Assembly: GCA_031287815.1 (NCBI GenBank)
Contig: JAITSM010000122.1
Location: forward strand, 1-11,123
Reading direction: 5' to 3'
DNA from: Prevotellaceae bacterium
GTDB taxonomy: Bacteria > Bacteroidota > Bacteroidia > Bacteroidales > UBA932
DNA: 11,123 bases
In this document: one piece after another, positions 1 to 5,942 of the stretch
Position numbering within the stretch: position 1 is the stretch's first letter
Layout of the letters: every line of letters starts with the position of its first letter
Made by a program: the position numbers and the translations under genes
The notes under the pieces: model-generated
Seen by the model: only the letters and a program-made list of their open reading frames with translations
What the model was told of the DNA's origin: nothing
Databases searched by the model: none

Positions 1-1
1 T

Positions 2-775
2 AGCTCTTATACATTGGCAGGAACTCCGCCGTTCCTATTGATTGCCTCCAATGGCGCCACGTCGCTCACAGTGCCCGGAACCACCATTGCTACTGCTGCC
101 GTAACGTTTACGCCGGCAACCATAACCGACGCCACAGGTTATCCCGGACTTTGGTGTCCCTACACCGGAAGCGATTTATACATGGACGACGCTCATCGTT
201 GCCTGCAACGTCAAAGCGGCGCACAGAACTGGGAAGCATGGATAAAAGATACGCGGGACAATGAATTGTACAGGATTGTAAAAATGCCCGACAATAATTG
301 GTGGCTGGCGCAGAGTGTTAAATATGCAGGAACAGGTTCTTCGATTACAGTTGCTGGTTGTACGAAGGAAACTTGTGGACGATGGTATACCAGTACACAA
401 GCGAATGGTGGCGGCTCAAATAGCTACGGACCCAACAAACAAGGTGTTTGTCCGGGAGCATGGACGCTACCTGTTGCTGCTAACTGGACAGCCTTGCTTA
501 ATTCAATTCATACTACTGCAAAAACCGCTGCGCAATACTTAGCATGCCCGCAATCCAACCCGACTTATAGCTCATGGTATGGATGGAGTGGCTCAATTTG
601 CGTCCATAGACATGATGACCCGGTGACGTGGGACACCTACCAGTCCAATGACGCGGTAGACTATATGGTAATACTATGGGAAGACCCCGCGAACTGGGTT
701 GGAGCAAATATAGGTACTATACAACCAAATTGTTGCCCGGATAGTTATCGCGTCCGTTGCTTCCGCCAACTGTAA
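2..775 (+). CDS. Secreted/surface protein with C-terminal Fib_succ_major domain (5' end outside window)
   Basis: The reading frame is open to the left edge of the window, so only the last 257 residues are visible and the real start lies upstream; the TTG at 14 is unlikely to be the start. The first 45 or so visible residues are rich in Thr, Ala, Val and Pro and look like a beta-sandwich or linker. From about position 240 the protein matches the Fibrobacter succinogenes major paralogous domain (TIGR02145 type): 'DTRDNELYRIVKMPDNNWW' near the domain start, then 'CGRWYTS', 'GVCPGAWTLP' before a Trp-rich helix, and a terminal 'YRVRCFRQL'. Ten cysteines are visible, which suggests disulfides outside the cytoplasm. 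The domain is common in multi-domain exported proteins of Bacteroidota and Fibrobacteres, with no known enzymatic role. The protein ends right after the domain, with no type IX secretion tail visible. Family assignment is from remembered motifs. Confidence 0.85.
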   Translation, partial: SSYTLAGTPPFLLIASNGATSLTVPGTTIATAAVTFTPATITDATGYPGLWCPYTGSDLYMDDAHRCLQRQSGAQNWEAWIKDTRDNELYRIVKMPDNNWWLAQSVKYAGTGSSITVAGCTKETCGRWYTSTQANGGGSNSYGPNKQGVCPGAWTLPVAANWTALLNSIHTTAKTAAQYLACPQSNPTYSSWYGWSGSICVHRHDDPVTWDTYQSNDAVDYMVILWEDPANWVGANIGTIQPNCCPDSYRVRCFRQL

Positions 776-807
776 TTTAATCCAAATAATATAAATAGAA
801 GCCATGT

Positions 808-898
808 AAAACAACCTCATTTCCTCATTTCTTTCGTGTGAATGAGGTAATGAGGTTTATGGGCGGGTAAATGCTTTTTGCTACTGAGGTTGTTTTTT
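808..898 (+). terminator. Terminator-like region with two mutually exclusive hairpins
   Basis: A 12-bp perfect inverted repeat (AAAACAACCTCA at 808-819, TGAGGTTGTTTT at 885-896) ends in a T run at 893-898. Inside it lies a second hairpin (814-829 with 841-856, 15 of 16 paired, 11-nt loop) whose left arm overlaps the left arm of the outer one, so the two cannot form together. It starts 33 bases after the stop of the Fib_succ_major gene and most simply ends that transcript. The inner arms are themselves direct repeats of 'CCTCATTT'. Confidence 0.5.
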
Positions 899-924
899 GA
901 AAATTAGGTTTTTTCGGCGTGGAG

Positions 925-987
925 GGTGAAGCGTAAATGGTGAAGTGGGAAGGGTAAATAGGGGAGTGGGAAGCGTAAAGGGCGAAG
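925..987. repeat. Nine degenerate tandem heptamers (three 21-bp units)
   Basis: The stretch reads as consecutive 7-mers: GGTGAAG, CGTAAAT, GGTGAAG, TGGGAAG, GGTAAAT, AGGGGAG, TGGGAAG, CGTAAAG, GGCGAAG. The pattern GAAG/TAAA/GAAG (or GGAG) recurs every third heptamer, so the tract is also three units of 21 bp. It is purine-rich on the plus strand. No coding region is evident here. Confidence 0.75.
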
Positions 988-1048
988 CGCTCTTCGGCAA
1001 CCAAACATTTTTTGCCGCCATCGGTTTTTTTGTTTTAGATTTACGCTT
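929..1048. repeat. Inverted repeats in the 988-1109 spacer
   Basis: AAGCGTAAAT at 929-938 (partly repeated at 971-979) is matched by its reverse complement at 1039-1048. Within the spacer, CGGCAA (995-1000) pairs with TTGCCG (1012-1017) around an 11-nt loop, followed by 'CGG' and a T7 run at 1025-1031. This could be a weak terminator, but the stem is short. Apart from these, 988-1109 shows no gene or recognisable site. Confidence 0.4.
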
Positions 1049-1105
1049 TGGCGTTCTAAGCCGTCCGGCATATTTTAATCTCCGTACAAAAAACTTGTCC
1101 TGCCT

Positions 1106-1384
1106 CTATTTTATGTAGCCCCCTAATTCATTTATGTAGTCCCCTAATTCATTTATGTAGCCCCCTAATTCATTTATGTAGCCCCCTAATTCATTTATGT
1201 AGTCCCCTAATTCATTTATGTAGTCCCCTAATTTATTTATGTAGTCCCCTAATTCATTTATGTAGTCCCCTAATTCATTTATGTAGTCCCCTAACTCATT
1301 TATGTAGTCCCCTAACTCATTTATGTAGTCCCCTAATTCATTTATGTAGCCCCATAATTCGTTTATGTACTCCAATAAATTCAT
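1106..1384 (-). other. Possible small ORF of pure heptad repeats (doubtful gene)
   Basis: Read on the minus strand from the ATG at 1384-1382, the 21-bp array encodes 92 residues: 'MNLLE', then about twelve copies of YINELGD or YINELGG, ending at the TAG at 1108-1106. Ile and Leu fall three then four residues apart, as in a/d positions of a coiled coil, although Gly at every seventh position would weaken a helix. In this frame the unit differences change Gly/Asp and Glu/Lys, with one silent GAA/GAG change, so there is no clear sign of purifying selection. A good promoter sits directly upstream (1387-1418), but its predicted transcript start falls on or just after the ATG, so translation would have to be leaderless. 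The open frame may simply be a by-product of a 21-bp period. No family is recognised. Confidence 0.25.
1110..1382. repeat. 21-bp tandem repeat array, 12 clear units plus a degenerate 13th
   Basis: Unit consensus on the plus strand is TTTATGTAGTCCCCTAATTC followed by A. Units start at 1110, 1131, 1152 and every 21 bases to 1341; the 13th (1362-1382) is degenerate. There are no spacers and the length is constant, so this is a minisatellite rather than a CRISPR. Variation is limited: position 10 is C in units 1, 3, 4 and 12 and T in most others; unit 6 has ATTTA in place of ATTCA; adjacent units 9 and 10 share AACTCA, as expected from unit duplication. Twenty-one bases is both seven codons and two turns of B-DNA. 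On the plus strand each of the first 12 units contains ATGTAG. Confidence 0.97.
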
Positions 1385-1386
1385 TG

Positions 1387-1418
1387 CAAAGATAGGAAAA
1401 AGATTTGTCGTAACCAAA
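1387..1418 (-). promoter_or_regulatory. Bacteroidota-type promoter reading into the 21-bp array
   Basis: On the minus strand, TTTG (complement of 1418-1415) is followed after 20 bases by TATCTTTG (complement of 1394-1387), which fits the Bacteroidota -33/-7 consensus (TTTG, about 19-21 bases, TAnnTTTG). The -7 box and its next two bases, TATCTTTGCA, are identical to those of the promoter before the GH3 gene at 1685. Transcription would start near 1380-1383 and run leftwards through the tandem repeats. Confidence 0.55.
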
Positions 1419-1436
1419 CAGTTAAATGTTGAATTA

Positions 1437-1534
1437 GGAATTGTGTTGGTTGCGTCAGGCATTATGGATGGGGTGTTAGTAATATTGGATGCGGGATTAG
1501 GAATGATAGACGGGGCGTTAGGCATTATAATTGC
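1437..1534. repeat. Second, degenerate 21-bp tandem array
   Basis: Four units start at 1437, 1458, 1479 and 1500, with a partial fifth at 1521-1534. Each divides into three heptamers; for example GGCATTA-TGGATGG-GGTGTTA and GGAATGA-TAGACGG-GGCGTTA. The heptamer GGnnTTA recurs as GGCATTA, GGTGTTA, GGGATTA, GGCGTTA and GGCATTA. It is much more diverged than the 1110-1382 array but has the same period. Confidence 0.75.
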
Positions 1535-1548
1535 CGGCTGCCGCCGGC
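1533..1548. repeat. GC-rich hairpin GCCGGC-TGCC-GCCGGC
   Basis: Two copies of the self-complementary hexamer GCCGGC are separated by four bases and can fold into a 6-bp stem. A T5 run follows at 1555-1559. This could act as a weak plus-strand terminator, but the T run begins 6 bases after the stem, so function is uncertain. Confidence 0.35.
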
Positions 1549-1579
1549 GCGTTGTTTTTCACGTGAATCCGGATGATAT

Positions 1580-1642
1580 CTCCCACAACCCTGAAGGAAC
1601 CTCCCACAACGCGGAAAAAGCATCCACAAATTTTATAATTCA
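1580..1642. repeat. Third short 21-bp repeat (two clear units, partial third)
   Basis: The unit at 1580-1600 (CTCCCACAACCCTGAAGGAA followed by C) and the unit at 1601-1621 agree at 16 of 21 positions. A third at 1622-1642 keeps only the CCACAA core before it merges into AT-rich heptamers. The period is the same as in the two arrays upstream, although the sequence is unrelated. Confidence 0.6.
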
Positions 1643-1676
1643 TAATTCATCCTTCATAATCTATAATTTGTAATTC
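1635..1676. repeat. Six AT-rich tandem heptamers
   Basis: Consecutive 7-mers read ATAATTC, ATAATTC, ATCCTTC, ATAATCT, ATAATTT, GTAATTC. The tract ends eight bases before the -7 box of the GH3 promoter, so it occupies the place where the -33 element and upstream contacts would lie. Confidence 0.75.
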
Positions 1677-1684
1677 CATTTTAT

Positions 1685-1692
1685 TATCTTTG
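1685..1692 (+). promoter_or_regulatory. -7 box (TATCTTTG) of the GH3/serine-hydrolase gene
   Basis: TATCTTTG fits TAnnTTTG, and lies 17 bases before the ATG at 1710. The only upstream TTTG (1667-1670) is 14 bases away, shorter than the usual 19-21, so the -33 contact is weak or replaced by the AT-rich heptamers. The predicted 5' leader is only about 10-13 bases. Confidence 0.55.
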
Positions 1693-1709
1693 CATACTTT
1701 TTTACCTAC

Positions 1710-4700
1710 ATGAACAGATTCGGCATTTTAATTATTGTTTATTTGTTGCTGCCCGCCGCCGCCGCGCGCACCCCGTCCTCCCTTTCTTCCCCTTTTTCCC
1801 ATTCCTCCCTTTCCTCCCCTTTATCCCTTTCCTCCTTTTCTTCCCCTTTATCCCTTTCCTCCCTTTCCTCCCCTTCCTCCCTCATACAACAGGAACGCCG
1901 CCAGGAACAGCGCTGGATAGATTCCGTGATGAATACCCTCTCCTTGCGGCAACGTATCGCGCAACTTTTTATCGTGCCGGTGGAAGCCGTAACGGGCAAA
2001 AGAAACAATACCGGCAAAGTCGTTGCATTGATTGAAAAAGAACAGATCGGCGGCGTGATTGTCATGAGAGCCCAATTGAGCTGCTATGCGGAAAACATCA
2101 ACCGGCTGCAACAGCACAGCCCCCTGCCCCTGTTGGTGGCGATGGACGCTGAATGGGGCGTGGCCATGCGCACCGACGGCGTGCCGGAGTTTCCGCGCCA
2201 GATGATGCTGGGCGCGCTTTCCGACAACCGGCTGATGGAAGAAATGGGCGAAGCCGTTGCCAGGCAATGCAGGCGGATGGGCGTGCACCTGAACTTTGCG
2301 CCGGTGGTCGATGTCAATAATAATCCCTACAACCCGGTAATCAATGTCCGCTCGTTCGGGGAAAACAAATACAATGTGGTGGAAAAAAGCATGGCCTACC
2401 TGCACGGCCTGCAAAATCAGGGCGTGCTGGCATGCGCCAAACATTTTCCCGGACATGGCGATACGTACCAGGATTCGCACGAGGAGCTGCCCTTCCTGAA
2501 CCATTCGTTGCGGCGGCTGGATTCGCTGGAGCTTTACCCCTTCAAGGTATTGATGGAAGGCGGCGTGGATGCGGTCATGGTTGCCCACCTGCAAGTGCCG
2601 GCCTATGATACGCTGAAACGCCCGTCCACCCTGTCGCCCGGCGTGGTGGCGCATTTATTGAAAGACGAACTGGAATTTAGCGGGCTGATTATTACCGACG
2701 CCCTTAACATGAAAGCGGTAACCTCCGCCACGCAAAAAGACTCCATTGCCCTCTCGGCGCTGTTGGCGGGCAACGATATTCTGCTGATGCCGGACAAAGT
2801 TTCCGCCTCAATCGACGTAATAGAAAATGCGGTAAGGGAAGAAAAAATATCCATACATAAAATAAATACCAAATGCCGAAAAATGCTGTCGGCAAAGTAC
2901 CGTGCGGGTTTGAACAACTACCGCCCGGTAGCGGAAGCGGGGTTGGCGGCCGATTTAAATACGCCCGCCTGCCAGTCCCTGCGCTACCGGCTGACCGAAA
3001 AATCCCTGACCTTGCTCAGCAACCGGGACAGCCTGCTTCCCCTGCGCCGCTTAGACACACTCAAAATCGCCTGTCTGGAAATAGGAAAACACAGGGGGCG
3101 TTTTTTTCAACAGCAACTGTCCTGCTACGCCGCCATCGATACCTTTTCCGTCGAGCCCGCCGCCGGCGCGGATACGCTGCTGGTGTTGCAACAGCGATTG
3201 GCGCCCTACAACTTAATCATCGCCGGGTACCATGCTACCGATGTGCGGGCGCAGTTCGACTTTGGCGTAGACAGCCTCCTGGCGCAGTTTCTCAGCGGGC
3301 TGGCCGCTGAGAAAAAAGTTATTCTCGATTTCTTCGGAACGCCTTATGGAATAAAGAAATTTAAAGACGCCCGGAATTTTTCCGCGCTCGTAGTGTCGTA
3401 CGGCAATACGCAGCACAGCCAGGAACGCTCTGCGCAATTATTGTTTGGAGGCGTTGCTGCGCAAGGGAGTTTGCCGGTTACCATCAACAGCTTATGGATG
3501 GCCGGCAGCGGAATAAAACAGGAAAACACTACGCGGCTGCATTACGTCCTGCCCGAAGAAACAGGCATTCCCTGCGCACGGCTGGTGGTAATCGACACAA
3601 TAATGTCGGAAGCTATCCGGCAACACGCCACGCCGGGCGCGCAGGTGATGGCTATTTATAAAGGCGGCGTTTTTTATCACCGGGCGTTCGGCGCGCACGC
3701 CTACGACAGCGCCGCCGCCCCTGTCACCACAACCGATGTGTACGACTGGGCGTCCCTCACAAAAATAGGCGCTACCTTGCCGGTAGTTATGCACCTTACG
3801 GAACGGGGAAGCATCAAACTGGACGCCCCTCTGGGCGCCTATATTTCCTCACTGGAAAATACCAATAAATATAACCTGCAAATAGCGGAACTGCTTACGC
3901 ACAGCTCCGGTTTGCAAGCCTACCTGCCCTTCCAGCTATCTTTTTTTTCCGAACAGGAAACCGCCCGCCTGTTAGACCCGTTGTATTTTTCGATTGTTCC
4001 CTCCGGCTTGTATCCCTTGCAGGTGGCCGACAGTTTGTTTGCCTCGCCCGAAGTGGCGAAATTCATACGCAAACAAATCAACGCTTCCCCGCTGCGGCAA
4101 AAGACGTACCGTTACAGCGACTGGGGCTTTATATACTTGCAGCAGGCCGCCGAAAACATTACCGGGAAAACGCTCGAACGGTTGGCCGACAGCCTTTTTT
4201 ATCATCGGCTGGGAATGAACAACACCGGCTTCCTTCCGTTGCGCCGCATTGAAAAGCAACGCATCCCGCCCACCGAAATAGATATTACTTTCCGGATGCA
4301 ACGCTTGCAGGGAACCGTACATGACCCCACCGCAGCGTTGCTGGGCGGCGTGTCGGGACATGCCGGCGTGTTCGGCAACGCCAATGATTTGGCAAAACTG
4401 TTACAACTATACCTCAATGGCGGCGCGTATGGCGGCGAGCGCTATTTCAGCGACAGCCTTGTTACGCTTTTCACCGGTTGCTACGCTTGCGAAAAAGGCA
4501 ACCGGCGCGGGCTGGGCTTCGATAAGCCGGAGCCCCGCAAAGGCAAACCCAGCCCCATCGGCAACGAATGGCCGCTCGAAAGTTACGGGCACTCCGGCTA
4601 CACCGGCAACCTCTGCTGGGTAGACCCCCAGCGCGAATTGATTGTTATTTTCCTTTCCAACCGCAGCTTCCCGAACGATGATAAAAAGTTAAATACACTG

Positions 4701-4763
4701 GGTACGCGGTCGAAAATTTTCGCAGCATTTGCCCACATTATCGACCAGCTAAAAACGCAGTAA
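1710..4763 (+). CDS. Exported GH3 (NagZ-like) glycosidase fused to a serine beta-lactamase-like hydrolase
   Basis: This is a two-enzyme fusion of 1017 residues. Residues 1-19 form a signal peptide (hydrophobic core 5-14, then PAAAA). Residues 23-58 are a Ser/Pro/Leu linker made of 9-residue repeats. The GH3 barrel covers about 75-400: 'KHFPGHGDT' at 244-252, Asp-Ser-His at 255-257 (the Asp/His acid-base loop typical of NagZ-type enzymes) and 'IITDALNMKA' at 327-336 with the probable nucleophile D330. A GH3 C-terminal-like region follows to about 610. The S12/class C-like domain covers about 630-1010, with Ser-Leu-Thr-Lys at 682-685 (nucleophile S682), Tyr-Ser-Asp at 802-804 and His-Ser-Gly at 961-963. 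NagZ-type enzymes cleave beta-N-acetylglucosaminides. The second domain could be a peptidase, amidase or esterase, and is probably not a true beta-lactamase. The substrate is likely a cell-wall fragment or other amino-sugar glycan in the periplasm (inference). It appears to be a single-gene unit, with no pathway partner alongside. Confidence 0.95.
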   Translation: MNRFGILIIVYLLLPAAAARTPSSLSSPFSHSSLSSPLSLSSFSSPLSLSSLSSPSSLIQQERRQEQRWIDSVMNTLSLRQRIAQLFIVPVEAVTGKRNNTGKVVALIEKEQIGGVIVMRAQLSCYAENINRLQQHSPLPLLVAMDAEWGVAMRTDGVPEFPRQMMLGALSDNRLMEEMGEAVARQCRRMGVHLNFAPVVDVNNNPYNPVINVRSFGENKYNVVEKSMAYLHGLQNQGVLACAKHFPGHGDTYQDSHEELPFLNHSLRRLDSLELYPFKVLMEGGVDAVMVAHLQVPAYDTLKRPSTLSPGVVAHLLKDELEFSGLIITDALNMKAVTSATQKDSIALSALLAGNDILLMPDKVSASIDVIENAVREEKISIHKINTKCRKMLSAKYRAGLNNYRPVAEAGLAADLNTPACQSLRYRLTEKSLTLLSNRDSLLPLRRLDTLKIACLEIGKHRGRFFQQQLSCYAAIDTFSVEPAAGADTLLVLQQRLAPYNLIIAGYHATDVRAQFDFGVDSLLAQFLSGLAAEKKVILDFFGTPYGIKKFKDARNFSALVVSYGNTQHSQERSAQLLFGGVAAQGSLPVTINSLWMAGSGIKQENTTRLHYVLPEETGIPCARLVVIDTIMSEAIRQHATPGAQVMAIYKGGVFYHRAFGAHAYDSAAAPVTTTDVYDWASLTKIGATLPVVMHLTERGSIKLDAPLGAYISSLENTNKYNLQIAELLTHSSGLQAYLPFQLSFFSEQETARLLDPLYFSIVPSGLYPLQVADSLFASPEVAKFIRKQINASPLRQKTYRYSDWGFIYLQQAAENITGKTLERLADSLFYHRLGMNNTGFLPLRRIEKQRIPPTEIDITFRMQRLQGTVHDPTAALLGGVSGHAGVFGNANDLAKLLQLYLNGGAYGGERYFSDSLVTLFTGCYACEKGNRRGLGFDKPEPRKGKPSPIGNEWPLESYGHSGYTGNLCWVDPQRELIVIFLSNRSFPNDDKKLNTLGTRSKIFAAFAHIIDQLKTQ
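1776..1883 (+). repeat. 108-base pyrimidine tract containing 27-bp repeats, inside the GH3 gene
   Basis: Only three of 108 plus-strand bases are purines, all A (1801, 1823, 1850). The tract holds 27-bp units at 1785, 1812 and 1839 and a partial one from 1866. They encode SSPFSHSSL, SSPLSLSSF, SSPLSLSSL and SSPSSL. Because 27 is a multiple of three, unit gain or loss would change linker length without a frameshift. Long mirror-like pyrimidine tracts of this kind can form triplex DNA. Confidence 0.9.
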
Positions 4764-4883
4764 ATGATAAAATAAACGATAAAAACAATATGCCGCAAAA
4801 GCTATAACCACTTTATCGATGAAAAAAACGAAAAATAAAGTTATATATATTAGCCTAAAAATGAATATTCTGAAAGCATATAT

Positions 4884-4906
4884 AAAAACAATTCACAATT
4901 GTTTTT
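4884..4906. promoter_or_regulatory. 23-bp perfect dyad overlapping the exb promoter -33 box
   Basis: AAAAACAATT (4884-4893) and AATTGTTTTT (4897-4906) are perfect inverted repeats around CAC. The right arm contains the TTT of the -33 TTTG (4904-4907). It could be a repressor or activator operator. The alternative is an AT-rich terminator for the GH3 gene, whose stop lies 120 bases upstream and has no other hairpin after it. Confidence 0.4.
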
Positions 4907-4934
4907 GGAGTTATAAAAAAAATCCCTAACTTTG
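4904..4934 (+). promoter_or_regulatory. Promoter of the exbB-exbD-exbD-tonB operon
   Basis: TTTG at 4904-4907 and TAACTTTG at 4927-4934 are separated by 19 bases, a close match to the Bacteroidota consensus. Transcription would start near 4939-4941, leaving a leader of about 73 bases. The leader opens with a 15-bp DNA palindrome (CTTTTTT-G-AAAAAAG, 4941-4955) and is then A-rich up to the exbB start, with no Shine-Dalgarno sequence. The rest of the 4764-5012 gap holds only AT-rich DNA. Confidence 0.7.
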
Positions 4935-4976
4935 ACGTCGCTTTTTTGAAAAAAGAACTTTTAAAAATAAATAAAC

Positions 4977-4993
4977 ATTAAACAATTAAACAA
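4977..4993 (+). repeat. 17-bp leader repeat, copy 1 (upstream of exbB)
   Basis: ATTAAACAATTAAACAA at 4977-4993 is repeated exactly at 5918-5934 ahead of the first exbD. Here it ends 19 bases before the ATG. It is unstructured and A-rich, which in Bacteroidota favours ribosome binding. Confidence 0.8.
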
Positions 4994-5012
4994 AAATTAA
5001 AATTTCAACATC

Positions 5013-5822
5013 ATGAAAAAATCCAAAACCAAAACCGGAAAGAAACGCATTGGCATTTCAGCTTTCCCCATCATTCTTTTTTGCTTCGTATTGGCATATG
5101 TTATTTACCAATACGTGTATGGCAACCCTGCCAATTTTATGAACAATGACCCGAACAATCATCCCCTCCAGGGAAATCTTTTGGGAACGATTTACAAAGG
5201 CGGCGTGATTGTGCCGGTAATTCAAACATTGTTGCTCACGGTATTGGCATTAAGCGTAGAACGCGCCATTGCACTGAGCAGAGCGAAAGGCAAAAAAAGT
5301 TTGCAGAAATTTGTAGTAGCGGTGAAAAAGGCTTTAGACCTCGGCGAAGTGGATCAAGCCCATGCTTTGTGTGATGCACAAAAAGGCAGCGTAGCCAACG
5401 TAGTAAAAAGTTCGTTGAGGACTTATTCCGAAGTGAGCGCCAACCCGAAATTAACCAAAGAAGAACGCCAGTTAGCGCTCCGCAAAGACTTGGAAGAAGC
5501 CACCATGTTGGAACTTCCGTCGATGGAACAAAACCTGCCGGTAGTGGCAACCATTACTACGTTAGGAACCTTGATGGGGCTGCTCGGAACGGTTATCGGG
5601 ATGATCCGGTCGTTTGCCGCTTTGGCAGGCGCAGGTGGAACCGACTCTATCGCCTTGTCTACCGGTATTTCGGAAGCGTTGGTAAATACGGCCTTCGGTA
5701 TTGCAACAGGTGCCTGCGCCGTAATATCCTATAACTACTTCACCACAAAAATTGACGGTATAACTCACGGCATTGACGAAATCGGCGCTTACCTGGTACA
5801 AACATTCTCCGGCGATAAATAA
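5013..5822 (+). CDS. exbB: ExbB/TolQ-type proton channel subunit
   Basis: ExbB is the pentameric inner-membrane channel protein that, with ExbD, turns the proton gradient into movement of TonB. The 269-residue product has a Lys-rich N-terminus and four hydrophobic segments: about 14-36, 63-83, 174-200 and 219-241. The last two are the pore helices, with 'GTLMGLLGTVIGM' at 185-197 and 'EALVNTAFGIATG' at 221-233, the family signature. The segment at 63-83 corresponds to the first helix of E. coli ExbB, so the one at 14-36 is an N-terminal addition. The loop at 88-170 is cytoplasmic and rich in charged residues. The start follows an A-rich leader and the -33/-7 promoter. It is the first gene of the operon, separated by 120 bases from the first exbD. 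Confidence 0.95.
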   Translation: MKKSKTKTGKKRIGISAFPIILFCFVLAYVIYQYVYGNPANFMNNDPNNHPLQGNLLGTIYKGGVIVPVIQTLLLTVLALSVERAIALSRAKGKKSLQKFVVAVKKALDLGEVDQAHALCDAQKGSVANVVKSSLRTYSEVSANPKLTKEERQLALRKDLEEATMLELPSMEQNLPVVATITTLGTLMGLLGTVIGMIRSFAALAGAGGTDSIALSTGISEALVNTAFGIATGACAVISYNYFTTKIDGITHGIDEIGAYLVQTFSGDK

Positions 5823-5828
5823 TTGTTG

Positions 5829-5852
5829 AACGGTTAACCTTGCGGAACCGTT
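5829..5852 (+). other. Hairpin in the exbB-exbD intergenic gap
   Basis: AACGGTT (5829-5835) pairs with AACCGTT (5846-5852) around a 10-nt loop. No T run follows, so it is not a terminator. A stem this close to the exbB stop could protect the upstream message from 3' decay or lower downstream expression (inference). I find no -7 box in the 120-base gap, which supports read-through into exbD. Confidence 0.4.
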
Positions 5853-5917
5853 GAGCGGGCGGAGTTGTACAAAAAGCGATACAGCAAACCGGCGCTATAC
5901 GGTTAAACAAATACACG

Positions 5918-5934
5918 ATTAAACAATTAAACAA
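5918..5934 (+). repeat. 17-bp leader repeat, copy 2 (upstream of first exbD)
   Basis: An exact copy of the 4977-4993 sequence, ending 8 bases before the exbD ATG. It may mark a second translation-initiation region after the large gap. Confidence 0.8.
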
Positions 5935-5942
5935 ACAGCGCT

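Noticed and set aside
1110..1382. CRISPR array
   Set aside because: Units are contiguous 21-mers with no spacers, and there is no cas gene in the window.
1385..1525. Upstream extension of the minus-strand heptad frame (residues MPNAPSIIP onward)
   Set aside because: The extension covers degenerate repeats and lies upstream of the predicted promoter, so it would not be on that transcript.
1365..1673. 102-codon plus-strand reading frame across the second and third repeat arrays
   Set aside because: It starts within the last 21-bp unit and runs entirely through repeat DNA. Its heptad look (GIMDGVL, VILDAGL, GMIDGAL) follows from the 21-bp period, and it has no promoter or recognisable family.
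776..1709. DGR template repeat or reverse transcriptase after the Fib_succ_major gene
   Set aside because: No stretch resembles the gene's 3' end and no reverse-transcriptase motif is present.
1739..2065. Minus-strand frame rich in Glu, Arg and Lys opposite the GH3 linker
   Set aside because: It is only the complement of the pyrimidine tract, where every frame lacks stops; the plus-strand frame has signal peptide and full-length domains.
1848..2654. 268-codon minus-strand frame opposite the GH3 domain
   Set aside because: His- and Gln-rich shadow of the well-supported GH3 catalytic region on the plus strand; no matching family.
4819..4929. 36-codon frame (MKKTKNKVIYISLKMNILKA...) between GH3 and exbB
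   Set aside because: It overlaps the exb promoter and its stop is the TAA of the -7 box; AT-rich DNA gives such Lys/Ile/Asn frames by chance, and there is no promoter of its own.
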